Shown here one piece after another: positions 1 to 9,095 of a stretch of DNA of 64,000 nucleotides. Position 1 is the first letter of the stretch. Each line of letters begins with the position of its first letter. Origin of the DNA: Methylobacterium sp. 10 (GTDB taxonomy: Bacteria; Pseudomonadota; Alphaproteobacteria; Rhizobiales; Beijerinckiaceae). The notes beneath the pieces are model-generated. The model did no database searches. It worked only from the letters and a program-made list of their open reading frames with translations, and was not told the origin of the DNA. The stretch lies in assembly GCF_000519085.1 (NCBI RefSeq), contig NZ_KI912577.1, positions 932,501 to 996,500 on the forward strand, given 5' to 3'. The position numbers and the translations under genes are program-made.

Positions 1-963
1 CTCGCCGATACCAAGCTCGGTGAGTTCGCGACTCCCCTCGGACGCGGCCAGATCGCGGCGGCTCTGGCACTCCTCGGCGACAGGGGCCGCGCGGCCAAGG
101 CCTTCGAGTCGGCGGTAACGGCGCTCGGATCCGCGCGCGACACCTCGACCTATCGCGCCGATTACGGCTCGCGCCTGCGCGACGGGGCCGGCCTTCTCGC
201 CCTCGCCGCAGAAACGGGCCTCGCCCGCGAGACCATCCGGCCGCTGGGTCAGGTCATCACCCAGGAGCGCGCCAGCGGACGCCTCACCAGCACTCAGGAG
301 AATGCCTGGATGGTGCTGGCCGCCGAGGGCCTTGCCAAGGACGCGGAGGCGTTGCGCTTCAGCGTCGACGGCACGCGGCAATCAGGCCCGGTCTCGCGGC
401 TTTACCGCGCCCCCGCCCTCGATGGGAGGACCGTCACCATCACCAATGATGGGACAAGCGCCGCCCAGACGGTGGTGAGCGTATCGGGCAATCCCATCGC
501 GCCCGAGCCGGCTGAATCGCGCGACTACGCCATCGAGCGGACCTATCACCGCCTCGACGGCACGGTGGTGGATCTCGCTCAAGGGGTTCGCCAGAACGAC
601 CGCCTCGTGGTGGTGCTCAAGGTGACCGAGTCAAAGGCCAGCGCCGGCCGCCTCCTGCTGGTGGACCGCCTTCCCGCCGGCATCGAGATCGACAACCCGA
701 AGCTCCTCGATTCCGATGCCCTGGCGGGGCTCGCCTTCGCCAAGTCGGACGTGCAGCCGGTGAGCACCGAGTTCCGCGACGACCGTTTCGTGGCGGCTTA
801 CGAGCGGTCACCGGAGCAATCCGCCTTCTTCACGGTGGCCTATACCGTACGGGCGGTCTCGCCGGGCACCTACGTCCATCCCGGCGCCACCATCGAGGAC
901 ATGTACCGCCCCGAACGCTTCGGCCGCACCGCCTTCGGTTCGGTCGAGGTGAGCGCGAAATAG
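1..963 (+). CDS. Alpha-2-macroglobulin family protein, C-terminal part (5' truncated by window edge)
   Basis: The frame is open from base 1 to the TAG at 961-963, giving the last 320 residues of a much larger protein (bacterial YfhM-type alpha-2-macroglobulins usually have 1600-1900 residues). The visible part holds the helical thioester-domain end (ENAWMVLAAEGLAK near residue 101) and the C-terminal receptor-like domain ending in PGATIEDMYRPERFGRT, the usual end of this family. Such proteins are periplasmic or lipid-anchored protease traps thought to protect the cell envelope. The thioester motif and signal peptide lie outside the window. The gene directly precedes pbpC, the classic pairing of protease trap and peptidoglycan repair synthase. 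Family assignment is firm; the protease-trap role is inferred from the family. Confidence 0.9.
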   Translation, partial: LADTKLGEFATPLGRGQIAAALALLGDRGRAAKAFESAVTALGSARDTSTYRADYGSRLRDGAGLLALAAETGLARETIRPLGQVITQERASGRLTSTQENAWMVLAAEGLAKDAEALRFSVDGTRQSGPVSRLYRAPALDGRTVTITNDGTSAAQTVVSVSGNPIAPEPAESRDYAIERTYHRLDGTVVDLAQGVRQNDRLVVVLKVTESKASAGRLLLVDRLPAGIEIDNPKLLDSDALAGLAFAKSDVQPVSTEFRDDRFVAAYERSPEQSAFFTVAYTVRAVSPGTYVHPGATIEDMYRPERFGRTAFGSVEVSAK

Positions 964-967
964 GGCC

Positions 968-3172
968 ATGGGTCGCGCGCTGACGCGCTTCCCCTCCCCC
1001 TTGTGGGGAGGGGTCAGGGGTGGGGGTGGTGCCGGATGCGGTGCGACCTCTACGCAACCACCCCCACCTCCAACTCCTCCCCACAAGGGGGAGGAGATCC
1101 TCGCGCTTCGTCCGATCTACGTGGTCATCGGCCTCCTCCTCCTCCTCCCCGCCCTCGCCCTCTGGCGCTTCGTCGCGACCCTCCCTCCCCTCGACCTGAC
1201 CCAGGCCAGTCTCCGCTCCACCGTCATCCTCGACCGGGACCGCCATCTCCTGCGCCCCTTCGCCACCGCCGACGGGCGCTGGCGCCTGCCGGTGACGGGG
1301 GCGGAGGTCGATCCGCGCATGCTCGCCATGCTGATGGCCTACGAGGACCGGCGCTTTGCCGACCATTACGGCATCGACCCGGCCGCGACCCTGCGCGCCG
1401 CGTGGCAATGGCTCCGCCACGGCAGAATCGTCTCGGGGGGCTCCACCCTGTCGATGCAGGTCGCCCGCCTCGTGGAACCAAGACCCGAGCGTTCGCTTGC
1501 CGCCAAGCTCCGCCAGATGGTGCGGGCGCTCCAGCTGGAACGCCGGTTGGGGAAGGACGGCGTGCTCGACCTCTATCTCGCGCTCGCGCCCTATGGCGGC
1601 CCGGTGGAAGGCTTGCGGGCGGCCAGCTTCGCCTATTTCGGGCGTGAGCCCGCCCGGCTGTCCTTTGCCGAATCCGCCCTCCTCGTTGGCCTGCCGCAGG
1701 CGCCGGAGGCGCGCAGGCCGGATCGTTTTCCCGCCCGCGCCCGGCAGGCACGCGACCGGGTCCTCGACATCGCCGCAGCGCGCGGCGTCATCACGCCAGC
1801 CGAGGCGAAGGCCGCCAAGGCCGAACCGGTGCCGGACCAGCGAAAGCCCTTCCCGATGCTGGCGGCCCATGCGGCGGAAGCAGCCGTAGCCGCCGATCCC
1901 GCCGCGCGGGTCCAGCGTCTCTCTCTCGACGGGCGATTGCAGGCGAGCCTCGAACGGCTCGCGGCCGAGCGCGCCGCTGCCATGGGGCCGGGTATCTCGG
2001 CGGCGATCCTCGCCATCGACAACCGCACCGGCGCGGTGATCGCCCAGGTGGGGAGCGCGGGCTATCTCGACGCCAGCCGGTCGGGCGCCATCGACATGAC
2101 GGGGGCGATCCGTTCGCCGGGCTCCGCCCTGAAGCCGTTCATCTACGCGCTGGCCTTCGAGAACGGCATCGCCCATCCCGAGACCCTCCTCGACGACCGG
2201 CCGGTGCGCTTTGCCGGCTCCTACGCGCCGGAAAATTTCGATCTCAGCTACCAGGGCACCGTCACGGCGCGGCGCGCGCTTCAGCTTTCCCTGAACGTGC
2301 CGGCGGTGGACCTGCTGGAGGCGGTGGGTGCCGCCCGCTTCATCGCCCGCCTGCGCGGCGCGGGAGCGCGGATCGACCTGCCGCGTGACACGGCACCCGG
2401 CCTGCCGGTGGCTCTGGGCGGCCTCGGCATCACCCTCACCGACCTCGCGCGGCTGTTCTCCGGCCTCGCCCGGGGAGGTTCGGTGCCCGACCTGATCCGC
2501 CGCCTCGACGGGCCGGCCGCATCGCCCCCGCCGGAGCTGCGCGTCATCGAGCCGGTGGCGGCCTGGTATGTCGCCGATACCCTGCGCGGGGCGCCGCCGC
2601 CGGAGAACGCGCTGCCGAACCGGATCGCGTTCAAGACCGGCACGTCCTACGGCTATCGCGATGCCCTGGCGGTGGGGTTCGACCGGCGCGTCACCATCGC
2701 GGTCTGGGTCGGGCGGCCGGACGGCAACGCCGTGCCGGGTCTCGTCGGGCGGGCGGTGGCCGCGCCGATCCTGTTCGACGCGTTCTCGCGCTTCGGCGGC
2801 GAGCCCGATTCCGTGCCGATGCCCCGCGATGCCCTGGTGACCACCACCGCCGGCCTGCCGCCTCCCCTGCGCCACATCCGCAGGGACGTGCCCAAGACCC
2901 TCTCGGCGGCCCTGGGCTCCGCCCTCAAGATCGCCTACCCGCCGGACGGCGCCCGGATCGATCTCGGCCTCGCCGAACCCGGCCCCGTGCCGAGCCTCGC
3001 CCTGAAGGCGCTGGGCGGGGTGCCGCCCCTCACCTGGATGGTCAACAGCCTGCCCGTCGCCGAGAGCGCCCGGCGCCAATCGGAATGGTCACCGGACGGC
3101 GCGGGCTTCGCCAGGATCTCGGTGATGGACGCGTCGGGGGCCAGCGACAGCGTGGTGGTGAGGTTGGAGTGA
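968..3172 (+). CDS. pbpC: Penicillin-binding protein 1C (bifunctional glycosyltransferase/transpeptidase)
   Basis: Inner-membrane peptidoglycan synthase. Counting from ATG 968, the order is: a low-complexity leader (1-50), one transmembrane helix (about 52-70), a GT51 glycosyltransferase domain with EDRRF (E126) and GGSTLSMQVARL, a transpeptidase domain with the SxxK nucleophile in GSALKPF (S386, K389) and KTGT (K556-T559), and a C-terminal BiPBP-type domain (PLTWMVNSLPV). The start is uncertain: codons 9-43 are encoded by a 38-bp inverted repeat (993-1094), so the ancestral start may be GTG 1121, just before the membrane helix, although that GTG has no clear Shine-Dalgarno sequence. It lies 4 bp after the alpha-2-macroglobulin gene and is probably cotranscribed with it. 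Confidence 0.92.
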   Translation: MGRALTRFPSPLWGGVRGGGGAGCGATSTQPPPPPTPPHKGEEILALRPIYVVIGLLLLLPALALWRFVATLPPLDLTQASLRSTVILDRDRHLLRPFATADGRWRLPVTGAEVDPRMLAMLMAYEDRRFADHYGIDPAATLRAAWQWLRHGRIVSGGSTLSMQVARLVEPRPERSLAAKLRQMVRALQLERRLGKDGVLDLYLALAPYGGPVEGLRAASFAYFGREPARLSFAESALLVGLPQAPEARRPDRFPARARQARDRVLDIAAARGVITPAEAKAAKAEPVPDQRKPFPMLAAHAAEAAVAADPAARVQRLSLDGRLQASLERLAAERAAAMGPGISAAILAIDNRTGAVIAQVGSAGYLDASRSGAIDMTGAIRSPGSALKPFIYALAFENGIAHPETLLDDRPVRFAGSYAPENFDLSYQGTVTARRALQLSLNVPAVDLLEAVGAARFIARLRGAGARIDLPRDTAPGLPVALGGLGITLTDLARLFSGLARGGSVPDLIRRLDGPAASPPPELRVIEPVAAWYVADTLRGAPPPENALPNRIAFKTGTSYGYRDALAVGFDRRVTIAVWVGRPDGNAVPGLVGRAVAAPILFDAFSRFGGEPDSVPMPRDALVTTTAGLPPPLRHIRRDVPKTLSAALGSALKIAYPPDGARIDLGLAEPGPVPSLALKALGGVPPLTWMVNSLPVAESARRQSEWSPDGAGFARISVMDASGASDSVVVRLE
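993..1094. repeat. Large imperfect inverted repeat (38-bp arms) at the pbpC 5' end
   Basis: Left arm 993-1030 and right arm 1057-1094 are reverse complements at 34 of 38 positions, separated by 26 nt. Each arm also contains its own small palindrome (CCCCCTTGTGGGG type). It resembles the palindromic intergenic repeats common in Methylobacterium genomes and lies between the alpha-2-macroglobulin stop and the pbpC membrane helix, inside the open reading frame of pbpC. Confidence 0.8.
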
Positions 3173-3190
3173 GGAGCCGGCCGTTATTCC

Positions 3191-3901
3191 CTACGCGGGG
3201 AGGACGACCACCTTCGTCTTCACCGGCGTCCGCGAATACAGGTGAATCATGTCCTGGCTGAGCAGGCCGACACAGCCGCTCGTGATGCCCGAGCCGATCG
3301 AGTCAGGCTCGCTGCTGGCGTAGATCGTGTAGAGCGTATAGGCGCCGTTCTGATAGAGATGGAGGGTGCGGGCGCCCAGCGGGTTGTCGAGGCCGCCCGG
3401 CATGCCGCGGGCGTATTTGGCCACCTCGGGCTGGCGCCGGATCATCTCCTTGGGCGGTGTCCAGGTCGCCCATTCGGACTTGCGGCCGACATAGGCGTCA
3501 CCGCTCCACAGGAACCCGGCACGGCCGACATTGGCGCCGTAGCGGGTGGCGGCCCCATCCTCCTCGATGCGGTAGACATAGAAGTTGCCGGGATCGACGA
3601 TGATCGTGCCGGGGGCTTCCTTGGTTTCGTAGCGCACCGTGCGGCGATAGTATTTCGGGTCGACCTTCCTGATATCGGTGGCCGGGATCGGGAATTTCTC
3701 GTCAGGCATCGGACCGTAGATTTTCGCTGCCTCGGCGAGGATCAGGCCGTCGGTCGTCGCGCAACCGGCGAGCCCCAGCGCGCCGAACCCGGCGGCCGAG
3801 CCGGCCAGAAACGACCGGCGGCTGAGACGCCCCGTCCGGCCCCCGGGCCGGGCACTTTCGTCCATCCCGCCGGCAGCGGCTTTCCCAGCGTCCATCGTCA
3901 T
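3191..3901 (-). CDS. L,D-transpeptidase-like (YkuD fold) Tat-exported lipoprotein, atypical active site
   Basis: A protein of 236 residues. ATG 3901 is chosen because AGGAAAG lies just upstream. The N-terminus carries a twin-arginine signal (SRRSFLAGSAAGFG, RR at 28-29) ending in a lipobox LAGC (C47), so it should be exported folded and possibly lipidated. The YkuD domain (about 110-236) ends with TSGCVGL, keeping the nucleophilic Cys (C210). The family usually has an upstream IHG histidine and an SxGCxR arginine; here these read IYA and SGCVG. L,D-transpeptidases make 3-3 peptidoglycan crosslinks or attach proteins to the wall; with these changes the activity is uncertain. It converges on pbpC with an 18-bp gap. 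Confidence 0.82.
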   Translation of the reverse strand: MTMDAGKAAAGGMDESARPGGRTGRLSRRSFLAGSAAGFGALGLAGCATTDGLILAEAAKIYGPMPDEKFPIPATDIRKVDPKYYRRTVRYETKEAPGTIIVDPGNFYVYRIEEDGAATRYGANVGRAGFLWSGDAYVGRKSEWATWTPPKEMIRRQPEVAKYARGMPGGLDNPLGARTLHLYQNGAYTLYTIYASSEPDSIGSGITSGCVGLLSQDMIHLYSRTPVKTKVVVLPA

Positions 3902-4205
3902 GATTCCGGACTTTCCTGTCCTGCGAACCGCCATGTCCTGCGGCCGACGGCACAACACTGCGGCAGACATCCGTCGAACCGACTGCCAAGCTGAGTTAGC
4001 CGGTCCTCGACTTGGCTGGCAAGTTCGGCATTCTCTCTCATCACTCCGTGTCAGGAGGAGGCGCTCCTGCCATGGTAAGTATTCGCGCGTGCGGCGCGTC
4101 ACGCCGAAGGCGCGCGAATTCATATGTCCTCCGGCTCGGCCAAGCTTCCAAGCGGCCGAGTGATTCGACGGACGATGGGGCGGCGGACATGAATGAGGAT
4201 CGGAC
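3902..4205. other. Intergenic region between divergent genes
   Basis: These 304 bp separate the start of the L,D-transpeptidase-like gene (minus) from the membrane protein gene (plus) and must contain both promoters. Short frames here lack ribosome binding sites and family resemblance. I see no RNA gene or strong dyad. Confidence 0.5.
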
Positions 4206-4922
4206 ATGAGCGGCAGCATGGTCCCGGCGACCGACCCCCTCGCCGTCGCGGAAGCGGCCCTGGCCGACGCCGATTCATGCCTCGAACCGGCGAGCGCACA
4301 ACGCCTGCCGCTGGCCCTCAAGCTCGCCTATACGGCCTTCATGGCGGTGCTTGTGCCCGTCTACTGGAGTTGGTACGGACCGACCAACTTCCTCTATTTC
4401 TGCGACGTCGCCCTGCTGCTCACCCTGGTGGGGATCTGGCGGGAGAGCCCGCTCCTCGTCTCCATGCCGACGGTGGGCATCCTGGCGCCGCAGATGCTGT
4501 GGGTGGCGGATTTCGTCGCCGAACTCGTGGGCGTGCCGCTCACCGGCATGACCGCCTACATGTTCAAGGCCGAGAACCCGCCGTTCCTGCGCGGTCTCTC
4601 GCTGTTCCACGGCTGGCTGCCGTTCCTGCTCGTCTACCTGGTCTGGCGCCTAGGCTACGACCGGCGCGCCTGGGCGGCATGGTCGGGCCTTGCCGTCGCC
4701 GTGTTGCTGGTGTGCTTCTTCCTGATGCCGGGGCCGCGCCCCGATGCCGGGCTCACGCCCGTCAACATCAACTACGTCTGGGGCATGAGCGACGCCGTCG
4801 CGCAGACCCTGATGCCGGCCTGGGCCTGGTTCGCTAGCCTCCTCGTCGCCATCCCCCTCGTCCTGTGCGGGACGACCCACCTCGTCCTGCGCCGGCTGAT
4901 GCCGGCGCAGGTTGGGCGGTAG
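4206..4922 (+). CDS. Conserved polytopic membrane protein of unknown function
   Basis: A protein of 238 residues, start supported by GAGGA 7 nt upstream of ATG 4206. After a soluble N-terminal 33 residues it shows about six hydrophobic segments: VLVPVYWSWYG, YFCDVALLLTLVGIW, PTVGILAPQMLWVADFVAEL, WLPFLLVYLVW, SGLAVAVLLVCFFLM and FASLLVAIPLVLCG. Aromatic and proline residues in the loops (GPTNFLYF, NINYVWGM) look conserved-like. I do not recognise a family with known function. It stands alone: divergent from the transpeptidase-like gene and convergent with the ssu operon, with 7 bp to the end of ssuA. Confidence 0.7.
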   Translation: MSGSMVPATDPLAVAEAALADADSCLEPASAQRLPLALKLAYTAFMAVLVPVYWSWYGPTNFLYFCDVALLLTLVGIWRESPLLVSMPTVGILAPQMLWVADFVAELVGVPLTGMTAYMFKAENPPFLRGLSLFHGWLPFLLVYLVWRLGYDRRAWAAWSGLAVAVLLVCFFLMPGPRPDAGLTPVNINYVWGMSDAVAQTLMPAWAWFASLLVAIPLVLCGTTHLVLRRLMPAQVGR

Positions 4923-4929
4923 AGCCCCC

Positions 4930-5903
4930 TCAGCTTCCGGACTTGCGCACGACGTCGGCGACGGTGATGGGCTTCGGCAGCAGACCGAGGCGTTGGAACG
5001 TATCGGCCACCTTCTGCTGGTCGGCGACGACTGCCGCGTCCAGCAGTGTGACGCCGTAGGTCAGGCGCTTGAGGGCGACGGTGAGGATCGGCGCCGGGAT
5101 GCCGATGGCGGGGGCCAGTTCGGCGGCCGCCGCGTCGGTATTGTCCTTGGCCCAGGCGTCGATCTCGCCGATGGCGGCGAGGGTCGTATCGAGCGCCTCC
5201 TTGTTGGCGTCGGAGAATGTGCGGGTCGATAGGTAGAATTGGCGGTTCGGGACGATGTCGGTGCCGTTGACGAGGGTCCGCGCGCCGGTGGCCCGTTCGC
5301 CCGAGGCGAGGAAGGGGTCCCAGATCACCCAGGCATCGACGGCGCCGGGCGAGAAGGCCGCGACCGCGTCGCCGGGCGCCAGGAAGACCGGCGTCACCGC
5401 CTCGTAGGCACGCCGGCCTTGGCTAGGGCTTCGACCAGGAAGTAATGGACGTTGGAGCCCTTGTTCAGGGCGATCTTCTTGCTACGCAGATCGGCGACGG
5501 TCTTGATCGGGCTGTCCTTGGCGACGAGGATCGCCTCACCCAAGGGAGCTGCCGGCTCGTGGGCGACGTAGAGAATATCCGGGTTGTTGGCCTGCCCGAA
5601 GATCGGCGGAGCCTCGCCGGCCGAGCCGAGATCGATGGCCCCGGCATTCAGCGCCTCCAGCAGCGGCGGCCCCGAGGGAAACTCGGCCCAGGTGACGCGG
5701 TAGCCCAGCGGCGCCAGCTTCTTCTCTAGAAGCCCCTTGCCCTTGAGCAGGACCAGTGTGCCGTATTTCTGGTAACCGACGCGGATGACCTTGTCCTCGG
5801 CGCGCACCAGCAGGGTGCCGAGGATGAGAAGGGCGAGGGTGGCGAAGAAGGCGAGGGTCGCCTGCCCGGGCGGCGAGAGGGTGCGCGCGGTGGAACGGGG
5901 CAT
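4930..5903 (-). pseudogene. ssuA: Aliphatic sulfonate ABC transporter substrate-binding protein SsuA, frameshifted
   Basis: Reading from ATG 5903 (GAGGA upstream), a signal-anchor (ATLAFFATLALLILGTLLVRA) is followed by the typical start IRVGYQKYGTLVLLKGKGLLE and a lobe ending HYFLVEALAKAGVP. The frame then goes out with TRR and a stop at about 5397. The second half continues in the next frame (VFLAPGDAVAAFSPGAVDAW to VADVVRKSGS, stop at 4930). One missing base near 5406-5408 (GTGCC-TACGAG where GTGCCNTACGAG is expected, giving VPYEAVTP) explains it. Joined, it would be a periplasmic sulfonate-binding protein of about 320 residues. It is the last gene of the ssu operon. Either a real loss of the binding protein or a sequencing error. 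Confidence 0.85.
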
Positions 5904-5947
5904 GGAATGTCCTCGTGCAGCGTTTGGAACAGATGTCCGGTGAGAGC

Positions 5948-5975
5948 CTCCTCTCCCCACAGGCGGGGAGAGGAG
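5948..5975. repeat. Perfect 11-bp palindromic hairpin between ssuD and ssuA
   Basis: CTCCTCTCCCC (5948-5958) and GGGGAGAGGAG (5965-5975) pair perfectly across a 6-nt loop. It sits in the 101-bp gap between ssuD and ssuA and has no T-run. It resembles the dispersed CCCCTCTCCC-type palindromes also present at 54604 and in the arms at 993-1094. It could act as an mRNA-processing or stabilising hairpin. Confidence 0.65.
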
Positions 5976-6004
5976 AATGCGCTCCACGCGAACCGGGCTT
6001 TCCC

Positions 6005-7168
6005 TCAATGCGCCGCGATGCGGCGGCTCGGGACGATGTCGTTGGCGATGACTTCGCCGAATGGGCCGTTGTTGCGGGCGTTGCTCGGGGGGACGCCTGT
6101 GGTTGCGCGAAGCGGCAGTTTGGGAAAGACCAGCTCGGCGAAGCGGTAGGCCTCTTCCAGATGCGGGTAGCCGGAGAGGATGAAGCGGTCGATGCCGAGA
6201 TCGATGTATTCCTTCATCCGGTCGGCGACCTGATCGGCCGAGCCGACGAGCGCCGTGCCGGCGCCGCCGCGCACGAGGCCGACGCCCGCCCAGAGGTTGG
6301 GCGAGACTTCGAGCTTCGAGCGGTCGCCGCCATGGAGCGCCATCATCCGGCTCTGGCCCACGGAATCCTGGCGCTTCAGGGTCGCCTGCGCCCGCGCGAT
6401 GGTCTCGTCGTCGAGGCGCGAGATCAGGTTCTCGGCCGCAGCCCAGGCCTCGCCCTCGGTCTCGCGGACGATGACGTGCAGGCGGATGCCGTACGAGAAG
6501 GTCTTTCCCTTGCGGTCGGCGGCTTCCCTGGCCTTGGCGATCTTCTCCGCGACGCCAGCCGGAGGCTCGCCCCAGGTCAGGTAGACCTCGCAATGCTCGG
6601 CAGCGACCTCGATGCCGGCTGGCGAGGAGCCGCCGAAGTACAGGGGCGGATAGGGTTTCTGCACCGGCGGGAAGATGAGCCGGCCCTCCTCCACCTTGAG
6701 ATGCTTGCCCTCGTAATTCACCGTCTCGCCGGACATCAGCCCGCGCCAGATGTGCAGGAACTCGTCGGTGACGACGTAGCGCTCGTCATGGTCGAGGAAG
6801 ACGCCGTCGCCGCGCAGCTCCACCGGATCGCCGCCGGTTACGACGTTGATGAGCAGGCGCCCATCCGAGATCCGGTCCAGGGTCGCGGCCATGCGCGCCG
6901 CCATGGACGGCTCCTGCAGGCCGGGACGCACCGCCACGAGGAAGCGGAGGCGCTTCGTCAGGGCGGCCAGGGCCGAGGCGATGACCCAGGAATCCTCGCA
7001 GGAGCGGCCGGTGGGCAGCAGCACGCCGTAATAGCCGAGCTCGTCGGCGGCCTGCGCGATCTGGCGGAGATAGGCCAGCGACACGTCGCGGGCGCCTTCC
7101 TGCGCGCCGAGGTAGCGGCCGTCGCCGTGGGTGGGGAGGAACCAGAGGACGTCGGTCTCTGCGGTCAT
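6005..7168 (-). CDS. ssuD: FMNH2-dependent alkanesulfonate monooxygenase
   Basis: A protein of 387 residues (E. coli SsuD has 381). ATG 7168 is preceded by AGGAG. It is a luciferase-like TIM barrel with the family signatures [14 protein letters not shown] near the N-terminus, [21 protein letters not shown] and [13 protein letters not shown]. The enzyme uses reduced FMN supplied by SsuE and O2 to split alkanesulfonates into an aldehyde and sulfite, a cytoplasmic sulfur-scavenging step. It lies between ssuB (47 bp upstream) and ssuA in the minus-strand ssu operon. The C-terminal 20 residues ([18 protein letters not shown]) match the usual SsuD end, so the gene is intact. Confidence 0.95.
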   Translation of the reverse strand: MTAETDVLWFLPTHGDGRYLGAQEGARDVSLAYLRQIAQAADELGYYGVLLPTGRSCEDSWVIASALAALTKRLRFLVAVRPGLQEPSMAARMAATLDRISDGRLLINVVTGGDPVELRGDGVFLDHDERYVVTDEFLHIWRGLMSGETVNYEGKHLKVEEGRLIFPPVQKPYPPLYFGGSSPAGIEVAAEHCEVYLTWGEPPAGVAEKIAKAREAADRKGKTFSYGIRLHVIVRETEGEAWAAAENLISRLDDETIARAQATLKRQDSVGQSRMMALHGGDRSKLEVSPNLWAGVGLVRGGAGTALVGSADQVADRMKEYIDLGIDRFILSGYPHLEEAYRFAELVFPKLPLRATTGVPPSNARNNGPFGEVIANDIVPSRRIAAH

Positions 7169-7214
7169 GGGATGCTCCTGAGGTTGTGCCGGTGGGATCG
7201 CGCGCGTCCGGGGA

Positions 7215-8060
7215 TCAGACCGGGGCACGGTCCTTCAGCAGATGGTCGAGGATGCGGCCTTCCAGCCGCGCGAGTTCGGGGTCGCCACGCCGGCGCGGGC
7301 GGGGCACGTCCACGGTCAGGTCGAGGGCGACGCGGCCCTCCTCGACAACGAGGATGCGGTCGGCCATGGCGGCCGCCTCGGCGACGTCGTGAGTGACGAG
7401 GATGGCCGTGAAGCCCTGGTTGCGCCAGATCCGCTCGATCATGTCCTGCATGTCGATACGCGTCAGGGCGTCCAGCGCACCGAGGGGTTCGTCCAAGGCG
7501 AGCAGGCCCGGTCGACTGACGAGGGCGCGCGCCAGAGCGACGCGCTGGCGCTGGCCGCCGGAGAGGGTGGCCGGCCAGTTGCCGGCCTTGTCGGTGAGTC
7601 CGACCTCGGCCAGTACCGCCGCCGCCCGCTCGCGCCGTTCCTGGCGCCGCCCGGCCCCGCCGAGACCCACGGCGACGTTGTCGACGACCCTGGCCCAGGG
7701 CAGCAGGCGCGGCTCCTGGAACATGATCCGCTTCGTGGCCGAGCGCGCGCCCTGGTTCTCAAGATCGATCCGCCCGGCGCTCGGCTGTTCGAGTCCGAGG
7801 ATCAGGCGCAGCAGGGTGCTCTTGCCGCAGCCCGAGCGGCCGACGATGGCTACGAATTGGCCCGCCGGGATGTGGAGATCGAGCCCCTCGATCACCTGAT
7901 GGCCGTCGAAGGATTTCGCCAGGCCGCGCAGGGTGACGGCGACCCCCGTGCCCGTGGCGGGTGCGGGGCGCGCGGCTTGGCGGGCCTGGGGAACGACGGG
8001 AACCTCGCGAGTCGGCGCGACAACGGCGTCGGGCGCGCGCAGCAGGGTGGAGGCGGTCAT
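7215..8060 (-). CDS. ssuB: Aliphatic sulfonate ABC transporter ATP-binding protein
   Basis: A protein of 281 residues with Walker [10 protein letters not shown] (74-82), Q-loop [10 protein letters not shown], signature [15 protein letters not shown], Walker [13 protein letters not shown] and the switch histidine in LVTHDV. The N-terminal 40 residues are an Ala/Pro-rich extension not needed for the fold. It powers the SsuC permease. Its position between ssuC and ssuD fixes the substrate class as sulfonates rather than nitrate or taurine, although the ATPase alone cannot tell these apart. Confidence 0.92.
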   Translation of the reverse strand: MTASTLLRAPDAVVAPTREVPVVPQARQAARPAPATGTGVAVTLRGLAKSFDGHQVIEGLDLHIPAGQFVAIVGRSGCGKSTLLRLILGLEQPSAGRIDLENQGARSATKRIMFQEPRLLPWARVVDNVAVGLGGAGRRQERRERAAAVLAEVGLTDKAGNWPATLSGGQRQRVALARALVSRPGLLALDEPLGALDALTRIDMQDMIERIWRNQGFTAILVTHDVAEAAAMADRILVVEEGRVALDLTVDVPRPRRRGDPELARLEGRILDHLLKDRAPV

Positions 8061-8111
8061 GGACGTCGTCCGTGGGGTTGATCGAAGAACGGGGGCATGT
8101 CGCGATGCCCC

Positions 8112-8900
8112 TCAGATGTTCCGGTAGGCCGGGTTCCAGGCAAGGAACGAACGCTCTAGCAGCCGGGTCAGGGTGTCGGCGATCTTGCCGAGGAGGGCGT
8201 AGATGACGATGGCCAGCACCACCACGTCCACCAGCATGAACTCGCGCGCCTGCATCGCCATGTAGCCGAGGCCGGAGGAGGCCGAGATCGTCTCGGCCAC
8301 GATGAGCGTCAGCCACATGATGCCCAGCGCATAGCGCAGGCCGACGAAGATCGAGGGCAGCGCGCCGGGCAGCACCACGCGCAGGAACAGGGTGGTCGGC
8401 GACATGCCGTAGACCCGGCCCATCTCCACCAGTTGCGGATCCACCGAGCGGATGCCGTGCAGGGTGTTGGCATAGATCGGAAAGAACACGCCGATGGCCA
8501 CGAGGAAGAGCTTGGCCTCCTCGTCGATGCCGAACCACAGGATCACCAGGGGGATCAGCGACAGGTGCGGGATGTTGCGCACCATCTGCAGGGTCGTGTC
8601 GGTGAGCTTCTCGGAGAGCTGCGACAGGCCGTTGGCGAGGCCGAGGGCGAAGCCGATGCTGCCACCGATGAGGAAGCCGACGGCGGCGCGCAGGAAGCTG
8701 ATCCAGAGATTGCTCCAGAGCTCGCCAGTCCGGCTCGCCTGCCAGCCGGCGGCGATCACGTCCGAGGGGGCGGGCATGAAGCGGGTGGACACGAGGCCGG
8801 TGGAGGCCGCCGCCTGCCAGCCGGCGATGATCGCCACCGGCACGAGCCAGGGCGTCAGACGGCCGAGGATGTCGGAACCAAAGGTTGTCTGCCGTGACAT
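8112..8900 (-). CDS. ssuC: Aliphatic sulfonate ABC transporter permease
   Basis: A protein of 262 residues with about six transmembrane helices and the BPD-type EAA loop LPGALPSIFVGLRYALG in the last third. ATG 8900 has AAGGG 8 nt upstream. It belongs to the SsuC/TauC/NtrB family; the sulfonate assignment rests on its neighbours ssuE, ssuB, ssuD and ssuA. It forms the membrane channel with SsuB on the cytoplasmic side and depends on the now frameshifted SsuA outside. Confidence 0.92.
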   Translation of the reverse strand: MSRQTTFGSDILGRLTPWLVPVAIIAGWQAAASTGLVSTRFMPAPSDVIAAGWQASRTGELWSNLWISFLRAAVGFLIGGSIGFALGLANGLSQLSEKLTDTTLQMVRNIPHLSLIPLVILWFGIDEEAKLFLVAIGVFFPIYANTLHGIRSVDPQLVEMGRVYGMSPTTLFLRVVLPGALPSIFVGLRYALGIMWLTLIVAETISASSGLGYMAMQAREFMLVDVVVLAIVIYALLGKIADTLTRLLERSFLAWNPAYRNI

Positions 8901-8991
8901 GATCCAGCCCTTGCTGACTTACTACCTATCAGCGCTGGAGCCGACCGATGCCGTCCTCAGCGCCTTCGACGGATACCCGCCGTCGCGCGGG

Positions 8992-9024
8992 CAGACGGTG
9001 ATGAGTTTTACTCACCACCGTCTG
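8992..9024. repeat. Hairpin in the ssuE-ssuC gap
   Basis: CAGACGGTG (8992-9000) pairs with CACCGTCTG (9016-9024), and inside it GAGT pairs with ACTC around a TTT loop. It lies 70 nt past the ssuE stop, on the transcript between ssuE and ssuC. No T-run follows, so it may be a processing hairpin, a weak terminator reducing downstream expression, or a protein-binding dyad for the ssu operon. Confidence 0.5.
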
Positions 9025-9095
9025 GACCTAGGCCTCGAGGTGGACGCCGACCCGGACATTGCCCGGACCGCCCTCCATGCGGCCGGCCAATTGGT

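Noticed and set aside
830..3079. Long open frame on the minus strand opposite pbpC (and similar ones opposite jetC at 17072-20029, siaA at 13190-14428, secA at 36696-38243 and iorB at 59129-61648)
   Set aside because: High GC content keeps antisense frames open; the translations are Arg/Gly/His-rich repeats with no family motif and the plus-strand or opposite genes are clearly real.
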